From: Shewanella avicenniae
Lineage (GTDB): Bacteria > Pseudomonadota > Gammaproteobacteria > Enterobacterales > Shewanellaceae
Direction: 5' to 3'
Length of the DNA: 64,000 nt
NCBI RefSeq assembly: GCF_017354945.1
Contig: NZ_CP071503.1
Span: 992,001-1,056,000 of the forward strand
Shown: in pieces, positions 22,984-33,562 of the stretch
Layout: each line of letters starts with the position of its first letter
How positions within the stretch are numbered: the stretch's first letter is position 1
Made by a program: the position numbers and the translations under genes
Notes under the pieces: model-generated
What the model was told of the DNA's origin: nothing
Seen by the model: only the letters and a program-made list of their open reading frames with translations
Databases searched by the model: none

Positions 22984-25845
22984 TTAGCCTTCCAACTTCG
23001 CCAATTCTGCCTTCTGTTCAGTCAGCTTTTCTTGGTCACGTTGGTAGTCAGCCAGCTTAGCGCGTTCTTTTTCAATCACGTCTGCTGGTGCTTTAGCGAC
23101 GAAGCCTTCGTTCGAAAGTTTGTTCTCAATACGGCCAGCTTCTTGCGCCAGTTTTTCCAGCTGTTTGTCGATACGCGCCATTTCAGCGGCAACGTCAATC
23201 AAGCCTGCCATTGGGATCAGCAGTTCCATTTTGCCGACCAATTGTGTGGTCGACATTGGTGCCGCTTCGCCGTCTGCCAATACAGTGATGCTTTCCAGCT
23301 TCGCCAGTGCGGCCAAGAAGGTACGGTTGGCGTTCAAACGGGCAGCGTCTTTTTCGCTGTCGTCTTTCAGCAATGCGTTCAGCGGCTTAGATGGGGCGAT
23401 GTTCAGCTCAGCACGAATGTTACGTACCGCGACAATCACTTGTTTAACCCATTCCAGATCCGCTTGCGCTTCAGTATCGGCTTTATCCGCTTGATACTCA
23501 GGGAACGGCATCAACATCAGGGTTTCACCTTCTACACCGGCCAGCGGTTTCACGCGATGCCAGATGGTTTCAGTGATGTATGGTGTCAGTGGGTGCATCA
23601 AGCGCAGCAGTTGCTCCAGTACCGTTACCAATGTATGGCGAGTACCGCGCAGTTCAGCGTCAGTGCCGCTGTTCAATACTGGCTTAGTCAGCTCCAAGTA
23701 CCAGTCACAGAATTGGTTCCAAGTGAATTCGTACAGGGTGTTAGCGGCCAAGTCGAAACGGAAGGCATTGATGTGGTCATCAAAGGTTTTCACGGTTTCG
23801 TTGAACAGGCTGATGATCCAGCGATCCGCCAGTGACAGGGTCATCTCGCCGCCGTTCTGACCACAGTCTTGCTCTTCAGTGTTCATCAACACGTAGCGCG
23901 AAGCGTTCCACAACTTGTTACAGAAGCTGCGGTAACCATCCAGACGTTTCATGTCCCAATTGATGTCGCGGCCCGTTGAGGCCATGGCAGCCAAGGTAAA
24001 GCGCAGCGCGTCAGTACCGTGGGCTTCAATGCCTTCGGCAAACTCTTTGCGGGTGCTCTTTTCGATCTTGGCGGCCAGTTGTGGCTGCATCATGTTACCG
24101 GTACGTTTTTGTACCAGTGATTCCAAGTCGATACCGTCGATCATATCCAATGGGTCAAGCACGTTGCCCTTAGATTTCGACATCTTGTTACCTTGCTCGT
24201 CACGGATAAGTCCGGTGACGTACACGGTTTTGAACGGCACTTGCGCTTTGCCATCTTCGTCTTTGATGAAGTGCATGGTCATCATGATCATGCGCGCTAC
24301 CCAGAAGAAGATGATATCGAAACCGGTCACCAACACATCAGATGGGTGGAACAGTTTTAGATCTTCGGTGTTTTCTGGCCAGCCCAGCGTTGAGAAGGTC
24401 CACAATGCAGAGCTGAACCAAGTGTCCAGTACGTCGTTGTCTTGGCGCAGGGCGATATCGGCACTCAGGTTATTTTCGCTACGGACTTCCGCTTCGCTAC
24501 GGCCAACGTAGACGTTACCGGCATCGTCGTACCATGCTGGAATACGGTGACCCCACCACAGCTGACGCGAGATACACCAGTCTTGAATGTCGCGCATCCA
24601 CGAGAAGTACATGTTTTCGTACTGCTGTGGCACGAACTTGATGTCGCCATCTTCAACCGCTTTGATCGCTGGCTCAGCCAGAGATTTAACTGCCACGTAC
24701 CATTGGTCGGTCAGCAGCGGTTCGATCACCACGCCTGAGCGGTCACCGTAAGGTACTTTCAAGCTGTGTGGCTCGATTTTTTCAAGTAAGCCCAGTGCGT
24801 CAAACGCTTCAACAATCGCTTTACGTGCTGCGAAACGTTCCATGCCGGCGTATTCGCTTGGCAGGCTGTTATCCAATGCGGTGTTTTGGCTGCCGTCAGT
24901 GTTCAACACTTCAGCGGTGGCACGGATGTCACCGTTCAGCGTCATGATGTTGAACATTGGCAGGCTGTGGCGCTTACCGACTTCGTAGTCGTTGAAGTCG
25001 TGCGCTGGGGTGATTTTCACGCAGCCAGTGCCAAATTCGCGGTCAACATAGTCGTCAGCTACAATAGGAATGCGACGGTTTACCAGCGGCAAAATGATCT
25101 CTTTACCGATGAGGGATGCGTAGCGTTCATCTTCAGGATGTACCGCCACGGCGCTATCACCCAGCATGGTTTCTGGACGAGTAGTCGCAACCACCAAGTA
25201 ATCTTTGCCATCAGCGGTCAGGGCATCGCCCGCCAGCGGATAGCGGAAGTGCCACATAGAGCCTTGTTTTTCTTGGTTTTCAACTTCCAGATCGGAAATC
25301 GCGGTGTGCAGCTTTGGATCCCAGTTCACCAAACGTTTGCCGCGGTAGATCAGGTTGTCTTTGTACAAACGGACAAACACTTCTTGTACCGCTTTTGACA
25401 AACCTTCATCCATGGTGAAACGTTCGCGATCCCAATCTACAGAAGCGCCCATGCGACGCAGCTGTTTGGTGATGGTGCCGCCCGATTGCGCTTTCCATTC
25501 CCATACTTTTTCCATGAACGCATCACGGCCTAAGTCGTGGCGGCTTTTGCCTTCTTCGGCTTCCAGCTTACGCTCAACCAGCATTTGGGTAGCAATACCG
25601 GCGTGGTCGGTACCCACTTGCCATAGGGTATTTTTGCCTTTCATGCGTTGGTAACGGATCAGCGTGTCCATGATGGTGTCTTGGAACGCATGGCCCATGT
25701 GCAGGCTGCCAGTGACGTTCGGCGGCGGGATCATGATGCTGTAGTTGCCGTTGCTGCTATCACCACTTGGTTTGAAGTAGCCTTTCTCTTCCCAGGCTTT
25801 ATAGAGTGCCTGTTCAATCGACTGCGGGTTGTATGTTTTATCCAT
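22984..25845 (-). CDS. valS: Valyl-tRNA synthetase
   Basis: Class I aminoacyl-tRNA synthetase charging tRNA-Val. I start at ATG 25845 ([20 protein letters not shown]), aligning with E. coli ValS; a TTG at 25866 would add seven residues. The HIGH motif is HMGH in [19 protein letters not shown], the KMSKS loop is [14 protein letters not shown], an editing CP1 domain with [19 protein letters not shown] lies between them, and a C-terminal coiled coil ([20 protein letters not shown]) contacts tRNA. It lies just after holC, with start regions overlapping the holC end by chance spacing of 13 bases, as in other gammaproteobacteria. Confidence 0.98.
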   Translation of the reverse strand: MDKTYNPQSIEQALYKAWEEKGYFKPSGDSSNGNYSIMIPPPNVTGSLHMGHAFQDTIMDTLIRYQRMKGKNTLWQVGTDHAGIATQMLVERKLEAEEGKSRHDLGRDAFMEKVWEWKAQSGGTITKQLRRMGASVDWDRERFTMDEGLSKAVQEVFVRLYKDNLIYRGKRLVNWDPKLHTAISDLEVENQEKQGSMWHFRYPLAGDALTADGKDYLVVATTRPETMLGDSAVAVHPEDERYASLIGKEIILPLVNRRIPIVADDYVDREFGTGCVKITPAHDFNDYEVGKRHSLPMFNIMTLNGDIRATAEVLNTDGSQNTALDNSLPSEYAGMERFAARKAIVEAFDALGLLEKIEPHSLKVPYGDRSGVVIEPLLTDQWYVAVKSLAEPAIKAVEDGDIKFVPQQYENMYFSWMRDIQDWCISRQLWWGHRIPAWYDDAGNVYVGRSEAEVRSENNLSADIALRQDNDVLDTWFSSALWTFSTLGWPENTEDLKLFHPSDVLVTGFDIIFFWVARMIMMTMHFIKDEDGKAQVPFKTVYVTGLIRDEQGNKMSKSKGNVLDPLDMIDGIDLESLVQKRTGNMMQPQLAAKIEKSTRKEFAEGIEAHGTDALRFTLAAMASTGRDINWDMKRLDGYRSFCNKLWNASRYVLMNTEEQDCGQNGGEMTLSLADRWIISLFNETVKTFDDHINAFRFDLAANTLYEFTWNQFCDWYLELTKPVLNSGTDAELRGTRHTLVTVLEQLLRLMHPLTPYITETIWHRVKPLAGVEGETLMLMPFPEYQADKADTEAQADLEWVKQVIVAVRNIRAELNIAPSKPLNALLKDDSEKDAARLNANRTFLAALAKLESITVLADGEAAPMSTTQLVGKMELLIPMAGLIDVAAEMARIDKQLEKLAQEAGRIENKLSNEGFVAKAPADVIEKERAKLADYQRDQEKLTEQKAELAKLEG

Positions 25846-25858
25846 GGAACCAGTTTTC

Positions 25859-26317
25859 TCAAACAAAATTAATGGGTTGTGTTGCCAAATCTTGCGTACT
25901 CAAAGCAAAGCCTTGGTCGCGATACTGGCGGTAACGGTTGCGCGCAATCGCCTTACGGGCGTCATCACCGGCAACAAAATCGATGATCTGGCTGAAGTTT
26001 CCGGCAAATGGCGGAATATCGTTAGCCAGATTTATCAGTATGGGCCGCCGTAAATTGGGGCCAACACGGTCAAATCCTATCTCAACCGGCGCACCTTTTG
26101 CTGGGCCTTCACCTTTAAGGTTGTGCGGCACAAAAGCGCTCGGTTCAAACTGCCACAGCAGTTCATCTACTTGATAAGCTTGCGATTGGTCATCGCAATG
26201 AATGTAGATCCACTGGCCGCTGCGATAATGTAACTGCGCTAATTGGCAGGCAAGCAACTGCGGCTGTTCCTCGTTATTAACGGTTGAGGGCAGCAAGTAA
26301 AACAGTGCTTGAGTCAT
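25859..26317 (-). CDS. holC: DNA polymerase III chi subunit
   Basis: 152 residues, ATG 26317. Matches HolC in length and pattern: FYLLP at the start, [40 protein letters not shown] and [12 protein letters not shown]. Chi links the clamp-loader (through psi) to single-stranded-DNA-binding protein at the replication fork. The holC-valS order is conserved across gammaproteobacteria. The pepA gene that usually precedes it in E. coli is not seen here; small membrane and ABC genes are upstream instead. Confidence 0.93.
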   Translation of the reverse strand: MTQALFYLLPSTVNNEEQPQLLACQLAQLHYRSGQWIYIHCDDQSQAYQVDELLWQFEPSAFVPHNLKGEGPAKGAPVEIGFDRVGPNLRRPILINLANDIPPFAGNFSQIIDFVAGDDARKAIARNRYRQYRDQGFALSTQDLATQPINFV

Positions 26318-26398
26318 TGTCGTGGCATGCCTTGTTGGGGATCGATTCGCGAAGGATGGATTCTACACTAAAGCCGCTGGCAGGTTAAATAGATAGCG

Positions 26399-26635
26399 CT
26401 AAACGCTGCTGGCTTTGGGGCGAAGTTTTCTCAATCTAGCCAGCTTTAGAAGCAATACTAATGCTATGAAGTAATTAACGGCAAAAATGATATCTGTGAG
26501 CAGCTGATATTCTTCGACTTCTGCAAATCCCAAATATTGGATTAGCAATAGCTCACCGAAAAACGCGGCAGAACCTAGTGCTACTGTTAACACGATTAAC
26601 AGTAGCACGAGGAAGAGCCCTGTCAGGGACTTCAA
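26399..26635 (-). CDS. Two-helix small membrane protein
   Basis: 78 residues with two hydrophobic helices (about 4-33, SLTGLFLVLLLIVLTVALGS; and about 44-65, IIFAVNYFIALVLLLKLA) and a basic C-terminus (RLRKLRPKASSV) that should be cytoplasmic. Its ATG overlaps the stop of the ModF-like gene by four bases (26632-26635), so it is translationally coupled to that gene. No family recognised. It might anchor or partner the soluble ABC ATPase, but this is a guess from position. Confidence 0.7.
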   Translation of the reverse strand: MKSLTGLFLVLLLIVLTVALGSAAFFGELLLIQYLGFAEVEEYQLLTDIIFAVNYFIALVLLLKLARLRKLRPKASSV

Positions 26636-28065
26636 TTAGCGTGGCTCAACTGCAACTTATGGCCACCATTAGCACTCGGCACAAAATCGGCAAAGTGATG
26701 AATTGCGTCGAGTGAATCTTCATGGTGGTGCGTCACATACAGCAACTGAGTGATGTTACTGCTGGCGATGCGATTGAGCGCATGGAACACCAACTTGCGG
26801 TTGAGATAATCCAGCCCTTGATAGGGCTCATCCAAAATCAGCAATGCCGGTTGTTTGATGAGGGCACGCGCTACCAACAACAAGCGTTGTTGACCGTAAT
26901 CGAGTGAGCGGAAACCAGTTTTCTCAAACGCTTGCATCTCCAGCATGGTTAGCCAAGTTTTGGCTTGCTCGATTTGTGCCAGTGATGGTTTTTGATAAAG
27001 CCCAATCGAGTCAAAAAAGCCGGACAGCAACACTTCCAGTGCGCTGCAGTTCACCCGATATTGCAGGTGCAGTGACGATGACACCACGCCAATGTTCTTT
27101 TTAATCTCCCAGATGCTTTCGCCGCTGCCGCGTTTGACGCCAAGAATGGTAATGTCATTGCTGTAGCACTGCGGATGATCGCCAAGGATCAAACCGAGCA
27201 GGGTACTTTTACCGGCGCCATTGGGGCCGCGCAGTTGCCAGTGCTCGCCAGCGCGAATGGTCCAATTCACATCTTCAAAAATCAACGTATCGGTGTAGGC
27301 CACGCGTACATTGCGCAGTTCCACCCGCGGATCAGGGTAATTTTTGTCGTTTTGCTGTTTTAGCAGCGACAGAATCTGCTCACTTTTTTGCGCCGACAGC
27401 GCCTGCATCTGCGCCAGCAATGGGTGGTTATGCCATTCATCGCGGCGCAGTGTTTGCGTTAGCTTTTGTTCGTCAAACAGTGCGATGTGACTGATAAACT
27501 CGGGCAGCTCATCTTCACGAGAGGTGAGAATTAGCAGCTGAGTTGTTGGCAACAGTGATTGCAGCAGCTCGGTCAGTGCGGCGCGGTGTGCCACATCTAA
27601 ACCGGCGTAGGGTTCATCCAAAATCAGCAGTTGTGGTTGACGTGCCAAGGCGCGCGCCAACATCAAGCGACGAGTTTCGCCAGTAGATAGCATGCGAAAG
27701 CCACGGTCTTTCAGGCGGACTAAGTCGGTTTTTTGCAGCAAGTCATTGAGTGTCGCTTCATCAATCCCTTCAGCGCGCAGCAATGCGGTCACGCTGTCAC
27801 CGGCTTGCGCTTCGCTTTCATCATCTGCGATCTGCTCATCGAGCAGTTGCTGTTGTTGATGCAGTGACACGCAAGCCACCTTTGTGGGTAGGCCGTCAAT
27901 CTGACCTTTGCGGGCGACAAGCTCGCCGCTGAGAATCCCCACCAATAATTCTGCCGCTTGGCCATGACTGGCAAATACTCCCCAGTGCTCATCGGGCTTT
28001 AAGTGCCAATCATCAATAAACAGTGCGGTTGAGGTAGTTTGGTATTTGAGGTTTTGAATATGCAT
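26632..28065 (-). CDS. modF: ModF-like tandem ABC ATPase with degenerate first P-loop
   Basis: 477 residues, two fused ABC nucleotide-binding domains, aligning throughout with E. coli ModF (490 aa), a soluble protein of molybdate-related but unclear function. Domain 2 is intact: Walker A GPNGAGKST, GYSNDITI-like SNDITILG, Walker B LLILDEPYQGLD. Domain 1 keeps the signature LSTGETRRLMLARAL and Walker B LLILDEPYAGLD, but its Walker A, which aligns with GSNGSGKS in E. coli, reads ASHGQAAE, so it has lost the Gly-Lys-Ser needed to hold phosphate. One site may be non-hydrolytic. No membrane component is encoded nearby apart from the small coupled protein. Confidence 0.88.
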   Translation of the reverse strand: MHIQNLKYQTTSTALFIDDWHLKPDEHWGVFASHGQAAELLVGILSGELVARKGQIDGLPTKVACVSLHQQQQLLDEQIADDESEAQAGDSVTALLRAEGIDEATLNDLLQKTDLVRLKDRGFRMLSTGETRRLMLARALARQPQLLILDEPYAGLDVAHRAALTELLQSLLPTTQLLILTSREDELPEFISHIALFDEQKLTQTLRRDEWHNHPLLAQMQALSAQKSEQILSLLKQQNDKNYPDPRVELRNVRVAYTDTLIFEDVNWTIRAGEHWQLRGPNGAGKSTLLGLILGDHPQCYSNDITILGVKRGSGESIWEIKKNIGVVSSSLHLQYRVNCSALEVLLSGFFDSIGLYQKPSLAQIEQAKTWLTMLEMQAFEKTGFRSLDYGQQRLLLVARALIKQPALLILDEPYQGLDYLNRKLVFHALNRIASSNITQLLYVTHHHEDSLDAIHHFADFVPSANGGHKLQLSHAN

Positions 28066-28305
28066 TAGACGAACAACGGCTTACAACAAAAAGAGGCCAA
28101 TAATACTGCAATAAAAAATGGTGAATTGCTAGCCAGATTGGTGCAGCAAACTTAGTGACGAAAAACGCGATATGACGCTTCTCAAAAAAGCGTGTAAAGC
28201 TTGGTTGATTTTTGTTCTGTTAGCATGCGGGTGGATAGGCGGAATAGACCTTTTGCATTAGCATGGCAAAAAATTCTACACATTATCAATGAAATGGAGT
28301 TTGTG
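28066..28305. other. Divergent intergenic region, modF-like and pilin promoters
   Basis: 240 bases with no gene of its own; a TTG-initiated extension of the pilin frame runs through it but has no ribosome site. Confidence 0.5.
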
Positions 28306-28848
28306 ATGGGGCGTTTGTCAGTGAGTGCTACACGTGGTTTTACGCTGATTGAGCTGGTGGTGGTGATCATTATTTTAGGGATTTTATCGGTCATTGCTGC
28401 GCCTAAATTTATCAATCTGCGTAACGATGCGATGATGGCCAATATGCAGAAGTTGAAAGGTGCGATTGAAGCCGCTGAGCAGCTGACTTATGCGAAATCC
28501 GCTATTGCGGGTGTAGAAAAAAGCGCGCATGCCTCTATCGATGTGAGTGGGCAAACCATTGATGTCACCTATGGCTATCCGGCGGTCGATGGTAAAACAA
28601 CTGAAAATAGCGATACGAGCTCCACTGCGCAGCTGGATGCTGGCGGTTTATTGCAGCTGATTGAAATTCCCGAAGGCTGGAATTCACGCCACAGCACCTT
28701 AAATGACACTAACGCGTGGGTGTTTTGGCCAGCAATCATTGCGGTGGATGCGGGGACTGCACAATGTTTTATCCGCTATCGCGAGTCGACAGGGGTAGGG
28801 CAAAAGCCAGTGATTGATTACGTGACCACAGGTTGTGATAACTATTAG
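28306..28848 (+). CDS. Type IV pilin, MSHA-like, solitary
   Basis: 180 residues from ATG 28306, with GGAG five bases upstream; this gives a short prepilin leader (MGRLSVSATRG) ending in Gly before FTLIELVVVIIILGILSVIA, the class IV pilin cleavage site with Phe +1 and Glu +5, to be processed by PilD. Two cysteines near the end (CFIRYRES and TTGC) can form the D-loop disulfide. PKFINLRNDA after the helix is typical of MSHA pilins. No pilus assembly genes are adjacent, so it must use machinery encoded elsewhere or act as an alternative pilin. A mshA-family relation is likely but not certain. Confidence 0.88.
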   Translation: MGRLSVSATRGFTLIELVVVIIILGILSVIAAPKFINLRNDAMMANMQKLKGAIEAAEQLTYAKSAIAGVEKSAHASIDVSGQTIDVTYGYPAVDGKTTENSDTSSTAQLDAGGLLQLIEIPEGWNSRHSTLNDTNAWVFWPAIIAVDAGTAQCFIRYRESTGVGQKPVIDYVTTGCDNY

Positions 28849-28957
28849 CAGAATCTGTTTTTATCAGAAACTGTTGTCAACAGAAGCAGCTACGCACAGC
28901 ATCAGCGATTAGCAAAGTTAATCAATTATTGAATCAATAACCTAATCAATGAAATAG

Positions 28958-28995
28958 AAAGGCCGCGAATACGCATTAACCGTATCGCGGCCTTT
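28958..28995. terminator. Bidirectional terminator
   Basis: AAAGGCCGCGAATACG (28958-28973) pairs, with one internal mismatch, with CGTATCGCGGCCTTT (28981-28995); A and T runs flank it on both sides. It serves the convergent pilin and M1-peptidase genes. Confidence 0.88.
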
Positions 28996-29022
28996 CTTTT
29001 TAGCTAAATTGACCGAGCGGAC

Positions 29023-30990
29023 TTACTTGAGCGTAAAGGTGTTGTTGGCGCGATTGGCGTCAGGCAACTTATGCTCTGGGTCGATAGTCACGCTTTTCAG
29101 CGGCTTATCTAACTGCAGCACGATGCTTGGTGCGCTGCGGTTCATCCAAGTTTCAATCGGTAACTGCATCGCTTGTTTGCTGCCATCGGCAAATTGCAGC
29201 AGCAACTTGGCAGGCATCACCAACTTTTGTTTGCTGGCAAAGTGAATTTCAGTGCCTTTAATCCATTTATTGTCCACTTGATTGATACCCGTGACAGCCA
29301 TATCCAACTGCCAGTTATTCAAATACCAACCACGCCACCACCAGGCTAAGTCTTCACCTGCGGCACTTTCCATAAAGCGGAAGAAGTCCGACGGCGTTGG
29401 GTGCTTGTAGGCCCAAGTGCTTATGTAGGCTTTGAATGCCGGATCAAACCGCTCTGGGCCGAGGATCTGCTCGCGGAGCAGCACTAAACCCAATGCGCCT
29501 TTGAAGTAGCTCACTGAGTGACGATATTTCTCTGCCACCGCTTCCGACGGCATCATTAAGGTTGGCGCATTTGGATCGGCCAATACCTCAAGAATTTCAT
29601 CCACCGGATTGCCACCTTTAGGGGCGTACTCGCCATCGCGTTTCGGCGCAAATTCACCGTTATTGAATGCGTCTGAGGCGTAAACATCAATGAAGGTGTT
29701 AAAGCCTTCATCCATAAACGCATGGCGGCGTTCATCGGAACCGACAATCATTGGGAACCAGCTATGGCCAAGTTCGTGGGCGGTGATCCAAAACAGCTTG
29801 TCGTCTTTATCGCGCATGCCATCGAACACGATACCGGGATATTCCATCCCAGCGCCGTGCCCGCCTAAGTTAACCGCGGCAGGCCAAGGATATGGATACC
29901 ATTGGCTAAAGTGCTCAATCGAGCCTTTGACGTATTCTGTTGAACGATCCCATTTATTGGTGCCAGCAGCTTCCGGTGGGTAAGCCGACATCGCCAATGA
30001 GGTTTTACCGTTGGGCAGGTTAATCTTGGCTGCATCGATAATAAACGCAGGTGAGGCGGCGAAAGCAACATCGCGGGTATGTTCCATGCGGAAATGCCAA
30101 TCGCGTGTCTGTTGCGTTGCAGCGGCAATGGCGCTCTGTGCATCGGCGGCGGTACGGATATAAACGGTTTTGTCGCTGCTTTGAGCGGTTTCGAGGCGTT
30201 TCAGCTCGGTTTTGTTGAGCACTTCTTTGGGATTAATCAGCTCACCTGAACCCACCACATAATAATTAGCGGGTACTGTGACTGTGTAATCAATCGTGCC
30301 GTATTCCAGATAAAACTCAGAGCCAATATAGGCGTTGTTATGCCAACCATGTTGGTCGTCATACACTGCCATCCGTGGATACCATTGGGCGATTTCAAAA
30401 ATCTGACTGTTTTCGGTTGGGGTGACGGCAGTGCGACCGCCCCAAGTGCCGGGAATTTGGTAGCTATAGTTCAGCTTTAATTGCAGTTTGCCGCCATCAG
30501 CTGCTAACGGTTGCAGCAATTCAATCCGCATCCGAGTGTCATCAATCAGCGGTTTAACCAAGTAGCTTTTGCCCGAGGCAATCACTTCAATGGAGGTGAT
30601 TTGATAGCCGTCAGTGAACTTGCTGCGATACCACTCAGAGGCAGTGCTGCTGCGTGAGTCTTTGCGGTACATGTTCTGATCCAGTTGTAACCACAACTGT
30701 TCGAGCTTGTCTGGGCTGTTGTTGGTGTAGGTGATCAGCTCTTCACCGCTGAGGGTTTGCTTGTCGGTGTCGATATGGGCATGCAAATTATAGTCAACGC
30801 GGTTTTGCCAATAGAGTTCGCCGGGCTTACCTGCGCCATTGCGGTAGGCAGTGGCAGGCGTTGGCATCGACAATGGCGCAAATAGTTCGCGCGGATCATA
30901 GGGGGTATCAGCTGCAAAACTGGTGGCCACCATCAATAAGGTAGAACCGCCAGCAAACACTTGGGCCGCTGATTTAGGCCAGAGGGACAT
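29023..30990 (-). CDS. Secreted M1-family zinc metallopeptidase
   Basis: 655 residues with a signal peptide (SAAQVFAGGSTLLMVATSFA). The gluzincin zinc site is HELGHSWFP, with the third ligand Glu in the MDEGF step about 18 residues later, and a GAMEN-like substrate region reads GHGAGMEYPGIV. N-terminal beta-sandwich and central catalytic domain follow the M1 aminopeptidase order, with a short C-terminal barrel (LLLQFADGSKQAMQLPIE). It likely trims peptides in the periplasm or outside the cell. It stands alone, bounded by a bidirectional terminator. Confidence 0.9.
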   Translation of the reverse strand: MSLWPKSAAQVFAGGSTLLMVATSFAADTPYDPRELFAPLSMPTPATAYRNGAGKPGELYWQNRVDYNLHAHIDTDKQTLSGEELITYTNNSPDKLEQLWLQLDQNMYRKDSRSSTASEWYRSKFTDGYQITSIEVIASGKSYLVKPLIDDTRMRIELLQPLAADGGKLQLKLNYSYQIPGTWGGRTAVTPTENSQIFEIAQWYPRMAVYDDQHGWHNNAYIGSEFYLEYGTIDYTVTVPANYYVVGSGELINPKEVLNKTELKRLETAQSSDKTVYIRTAADAQSAIAAATQQTRDWHFRMEHTRDVAFAASPAFIIDAAKINLPNGKTSLAMSAYPPEAAGTNKWDRSTEYVKGSIEHFSQWYPYPWPAAVNLGGHGAGMEYPGIVFDGMRDKDDKLFWITAHELGHSWFPMIVGSDERRHAFMDEGFNTFIDVYASDAFNNGEFAPKRDGEYAPKGGNPVDEILEVLADPNAPTLMMPSEAVAEKYRHSVSYFKGALGLVLLREQILGPERFDPAFKAYISTWAYKHPTPSDFFRFMESAAGEDLAWWWRGWYLNNWQLDMAVTGINQVDNKWIKGTEIHFASKQKLVMPAKLLLQFADGSKQAMQLPIETWMNRSAPSIVLQLDKPLKSVTIDPEHKLPDANRANNTFTLK

Positions 30991-31252
30991 AACACTTCCT
31001 TTTATTGTTGTTTTTACGAGCTTCGCTTGAAAAGCGGGAGATTAGAAATACCAGTACAGCTGACTACGATAACAATTGCTGCGGTTCCATTCGAGGCGAA
31101 AATGGCACAGCGGTATGTTTTTTATCGCAGCTGAATTGTTACAAAAATTTTGTGTGGCTTCACCACTCTGCGGCAATCTTCGTAGTGTATCAGACAGGTC
31201 ACAGCATCAGGCTCGGTAGCGCCAATGATGCTGTGACAGTGGTTTAGCGCGC
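30991..31252. other. Intergenic stretch with no feature seen
   Basis: About 260 bases between two minus-strand genes. It should contain the M1-peptidase promoter; no clear terminator or operator is visible. Confidence 0.4.
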
Positions 31253-33562
31253 CTAACGCGACTTGCTGGTGACAATGGGCGCAGCTTTTTGACTGGGCGA
31301 TACTCGCACCAAAATCGATTTTGAGGTGGGCGTAAAGCTGCGATCTCCCACGCTATCCAGCGGAATTAACGCATTGGCTTCCGGGAAATAGGCGGCGATA
31401 TTGCTTGGCGCTATCTCATGGGGGATCACTTTAAAGGCTTCAATCTTGCGTACTGTGCCGTCATGCCAGAATGATTCGATATCCACCAAATCACCGGTGT
31501 TAAGCTTGAGCCGGTGCATATCTTCTTGATTGAAAAACACCACATTACGTTCGCCAAATACGCTGCGGTACCGATCATCGTAGCCATAGATGGTGGTGTT
31601 GTATTGATCGTGTGAGCGCATGGTTTGCATTAAAAACACATTGGCTTCATCGGGCAGTTCCACCGGCACAATCCGTTGTGGCAGTTCATGGCTAAAAAAC
31701 TGCGCTTTGCCGCTGGCGGTTTTCCAGTTCAGCTCGCGGGCACTGTTGCCCAGATAAAAGCCGCCGGGTGCGTCTAGGCGTTGATTGAATTGGGCAAAAC
31801 CGGTAATGGTGTGCTCGATTAAATCGCGAATTCGGTCGTAGTTATCGGTCATGGCGCGCCAATCAACAGGCGTTCTTTCGCCTAAGGTCGCCGCCGCAAT
31901 GCCCGCGACAATGGCGATTTCGGAGCGCATCTGCTCGCCGTGAACATCAATTCGGCCAGAGGAGGCATGTACCATAGAGAAGGAATCTTCGACGGTGATC
32001 TTCTGTGGCCCTGAGGCTTGTAGGTCGATGTCGGTACGGCCATAACAGGGCAAAATAATCGCGTCTTTGCCGGGATTAACATGAGTGCGATTGAGCTTAG
32101 TGGCAATGTTGACGGTTAACTCGGCATTGCGCATGGCTTGGGCGACCTTGGCGGTATCCGGCGCTGCTGCGACGAGGTTACCCCCAAGGCCAATGAAGAT
32201 TTTGCTCTCGCCGCGCGCAAGCGCTTGTAATGCTTCCACCACATTGTGGCCGTGATTGCGCGGCGGCTTAAAGCCAAATACCTGCTCGAGGCTATCTAAA
32301 AATGCGGCGGATGGACGCTCATTAATCCCCATGGTGCGATCGCCTTGCACATTGGAGTGACCGCGAACCGGGCAAAGCCCCGCACCTTGTTTACCTATAT
32401 TGCCGCCAAGCAGTTGTAAGTTAACCAATTCATGAATGGTGTTGACCGAGTGTTTGTGCTGGGTGATGCCCATCGCCCAAGTGACAATCACCCGTTTGGC
32501 GTTTTGGTAGATGTCGGCTAAGGCTTCAATATCGGTGCGGCGTAAACCAGATTGGCGGGTGATTTCTGCCCAGCTGGTGGCATCGACTTGAGCTAAATAC
32601 TGCGCGACACCATCGGTATGTTGCTCGATAAACGCCAAATCAAATACTGATTTGCCTTGTTGCTGCGCCTGACGATGACGTTTATACAAGGCTTTCACGA
32701 TGCCGCGCACCAGCGCCATATCGCCACCTAGTTTCGGCATGTAGTAATCACTGGTGGTCGGCGATGAGCCGTTTTTCAGCATCTCTAGCGGATCTTGCGG
32801 ATTGGTAAAACGTTCTAAGCCGCGTTCCTTGAGGTTGTTGAGTGCCACAATTCGCGCGCCACGTTTATAGGCGGCTGCTAGGGTTTCTAGCATGCGCGGA
32901 TGGTTAGTGCCGGGGTTTTGCCCAAACAGAAAAATCGCATCAGCATGCTCAAAGTCTTCAATGCGCGTAGTGCCTTTGCCGATGCCGATGGCTTCCGCTA
33001 AGGCGACACTGGTTGCTTCATGGCACATGTTGGAACAATCAGGAAAGTTGTTGGTGCCAAAGCGGCGCACAAACAGCTGATACAAAAATGCGGCTTCGTT
33101 GCTGGCACGGCCAGAGGTATAAAACTCGGCTTGGTTAGGGCTGGCCAAACCATTCAATTTGCTGGCGATAAAGTTAAACGCCTGTTGCCAACTGATCGGT
33201 TCGTATTTATCCGTAGTGCCGTTGTATTTCACTGGCTCACTGAGGCGGCCTTGGTATTCCAGCCAGTAATCGCTTTGCTGGTTAAGGTAACTAACGCTGT
33301 GCTGCGCAAAAAAATGGCGATCAACGCGCTTGCTGGTGGCTTCCCAGTTGACGGCTTTGGCGCCATTTTCACAAAAGCGAAACCGTCCCGGTACGCCCTT
33401 TTCGCCCCAAGCGCAGCCAGGGCAATCAAAGCCATGATCTTGGTTAGTTCTGAGCAGGTTGAGCAGATTTTTTGCCACGTTGTGGCTCTTGAGCAGATGT
33501 TCAGTGGTCGCTTTAAGTGCGCCCCAGCCACCTGCGGCATTTCCATATTCTTTGTAACTCAT
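31253..33562 (-). CDS. FdhF/YdeP-family molybdopterin oxidoreductase
   Basis: 769 residues. The order of blocks matches E. coli YdeP and related putative formate-dehydrogenase-alpha-like proteins: FDCPGCAWGEK at the N-terminus, YTSGRASNEAAFLYQLFVRR, FPDCSNMCHEATSVALAEAI, LFGQNPGTNHPRM, TWAMGITQHKHSVN, and the MGD-binding C-terminal dinucleotide domain with MQTMRSHDQYNTTIYG. It lacks a signal peptide, so it is cytoplasmic. E. coli YdeP contributes to acid tolerance; the reaction is unresolved. No fdhD or cofactor genes sit alongside. A GGAG lies 11 bases upstream of the start. Confidence 0.88.
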   Translation of the reverse strand: MSYKEYGNAAGGWGALKATTEHLLKSHNVAKNLLNLLRTNQDHGFDCPGCAWGEKGVPGRFRFCENGAKAVNWEATSKRVDRHFFAQHSVSYLNQQSDYWLEYQGRLSEPVKYNGTTDKYEPISWQQAFNFIASKLNGLASPNQAEFYTSGRASNEAAFLYQLFVRRFGTNNFPDCSNMCHEATSVALAEAIGIGKGTTRIEDFEHADAIFLFGQNPGTNHPRMLETLAAAYKRGARIVALNNLKERGLERFTNPQDPLEMLKNGSSPTTSDYYMPKLGGDMALVRGIVKALYKRHRQAQQQGKSVFDLAFIEQHTDGVAQYLAQVDATSWAEITRQSGLRRTDIEALADIYQNAKRVIVTWAMGITQHKHSVNTIHELVNLQLLGGNIGKQGAGLCPVRGHSNVQGDRTMGINERPSAAFLDSLEQVFGFKPPRNHGHNVVEALQALARGESKIFIGLGGNLVAAAPDTAKVAQAMRNAELTVNIATKLNRTHVNPGKDAIILPCYGRTDIDLQASGPQKITVEDSFSMVHASSGRIDVHGEQMRSEIAIVAGIAAATLGERTPVDWRAMTDNYDRIRDLIEHTITGFAQFNQRLDAPGGFYLGNSARELNWKTASGKAQFFSHELPQRIVPVELPDEANVFLMQTMRSHDQYNTTIYGYDDRYRSVFGERNVVFFNQEDMHRLKLNTGDLVDIESFWHDGTVRKIEAFKVIPHEIAPSNIAAYFPEANALIPLDSVGDRSFTPTSKSILVRVSPSQKAAPIVTSKSR

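Noticed and set aside
23032-23835. 267-codon plus-strand frame opposite valS
   Set aside because: Antisense shadow of a highly conserved gene; no start signal and an unusual residue composition.
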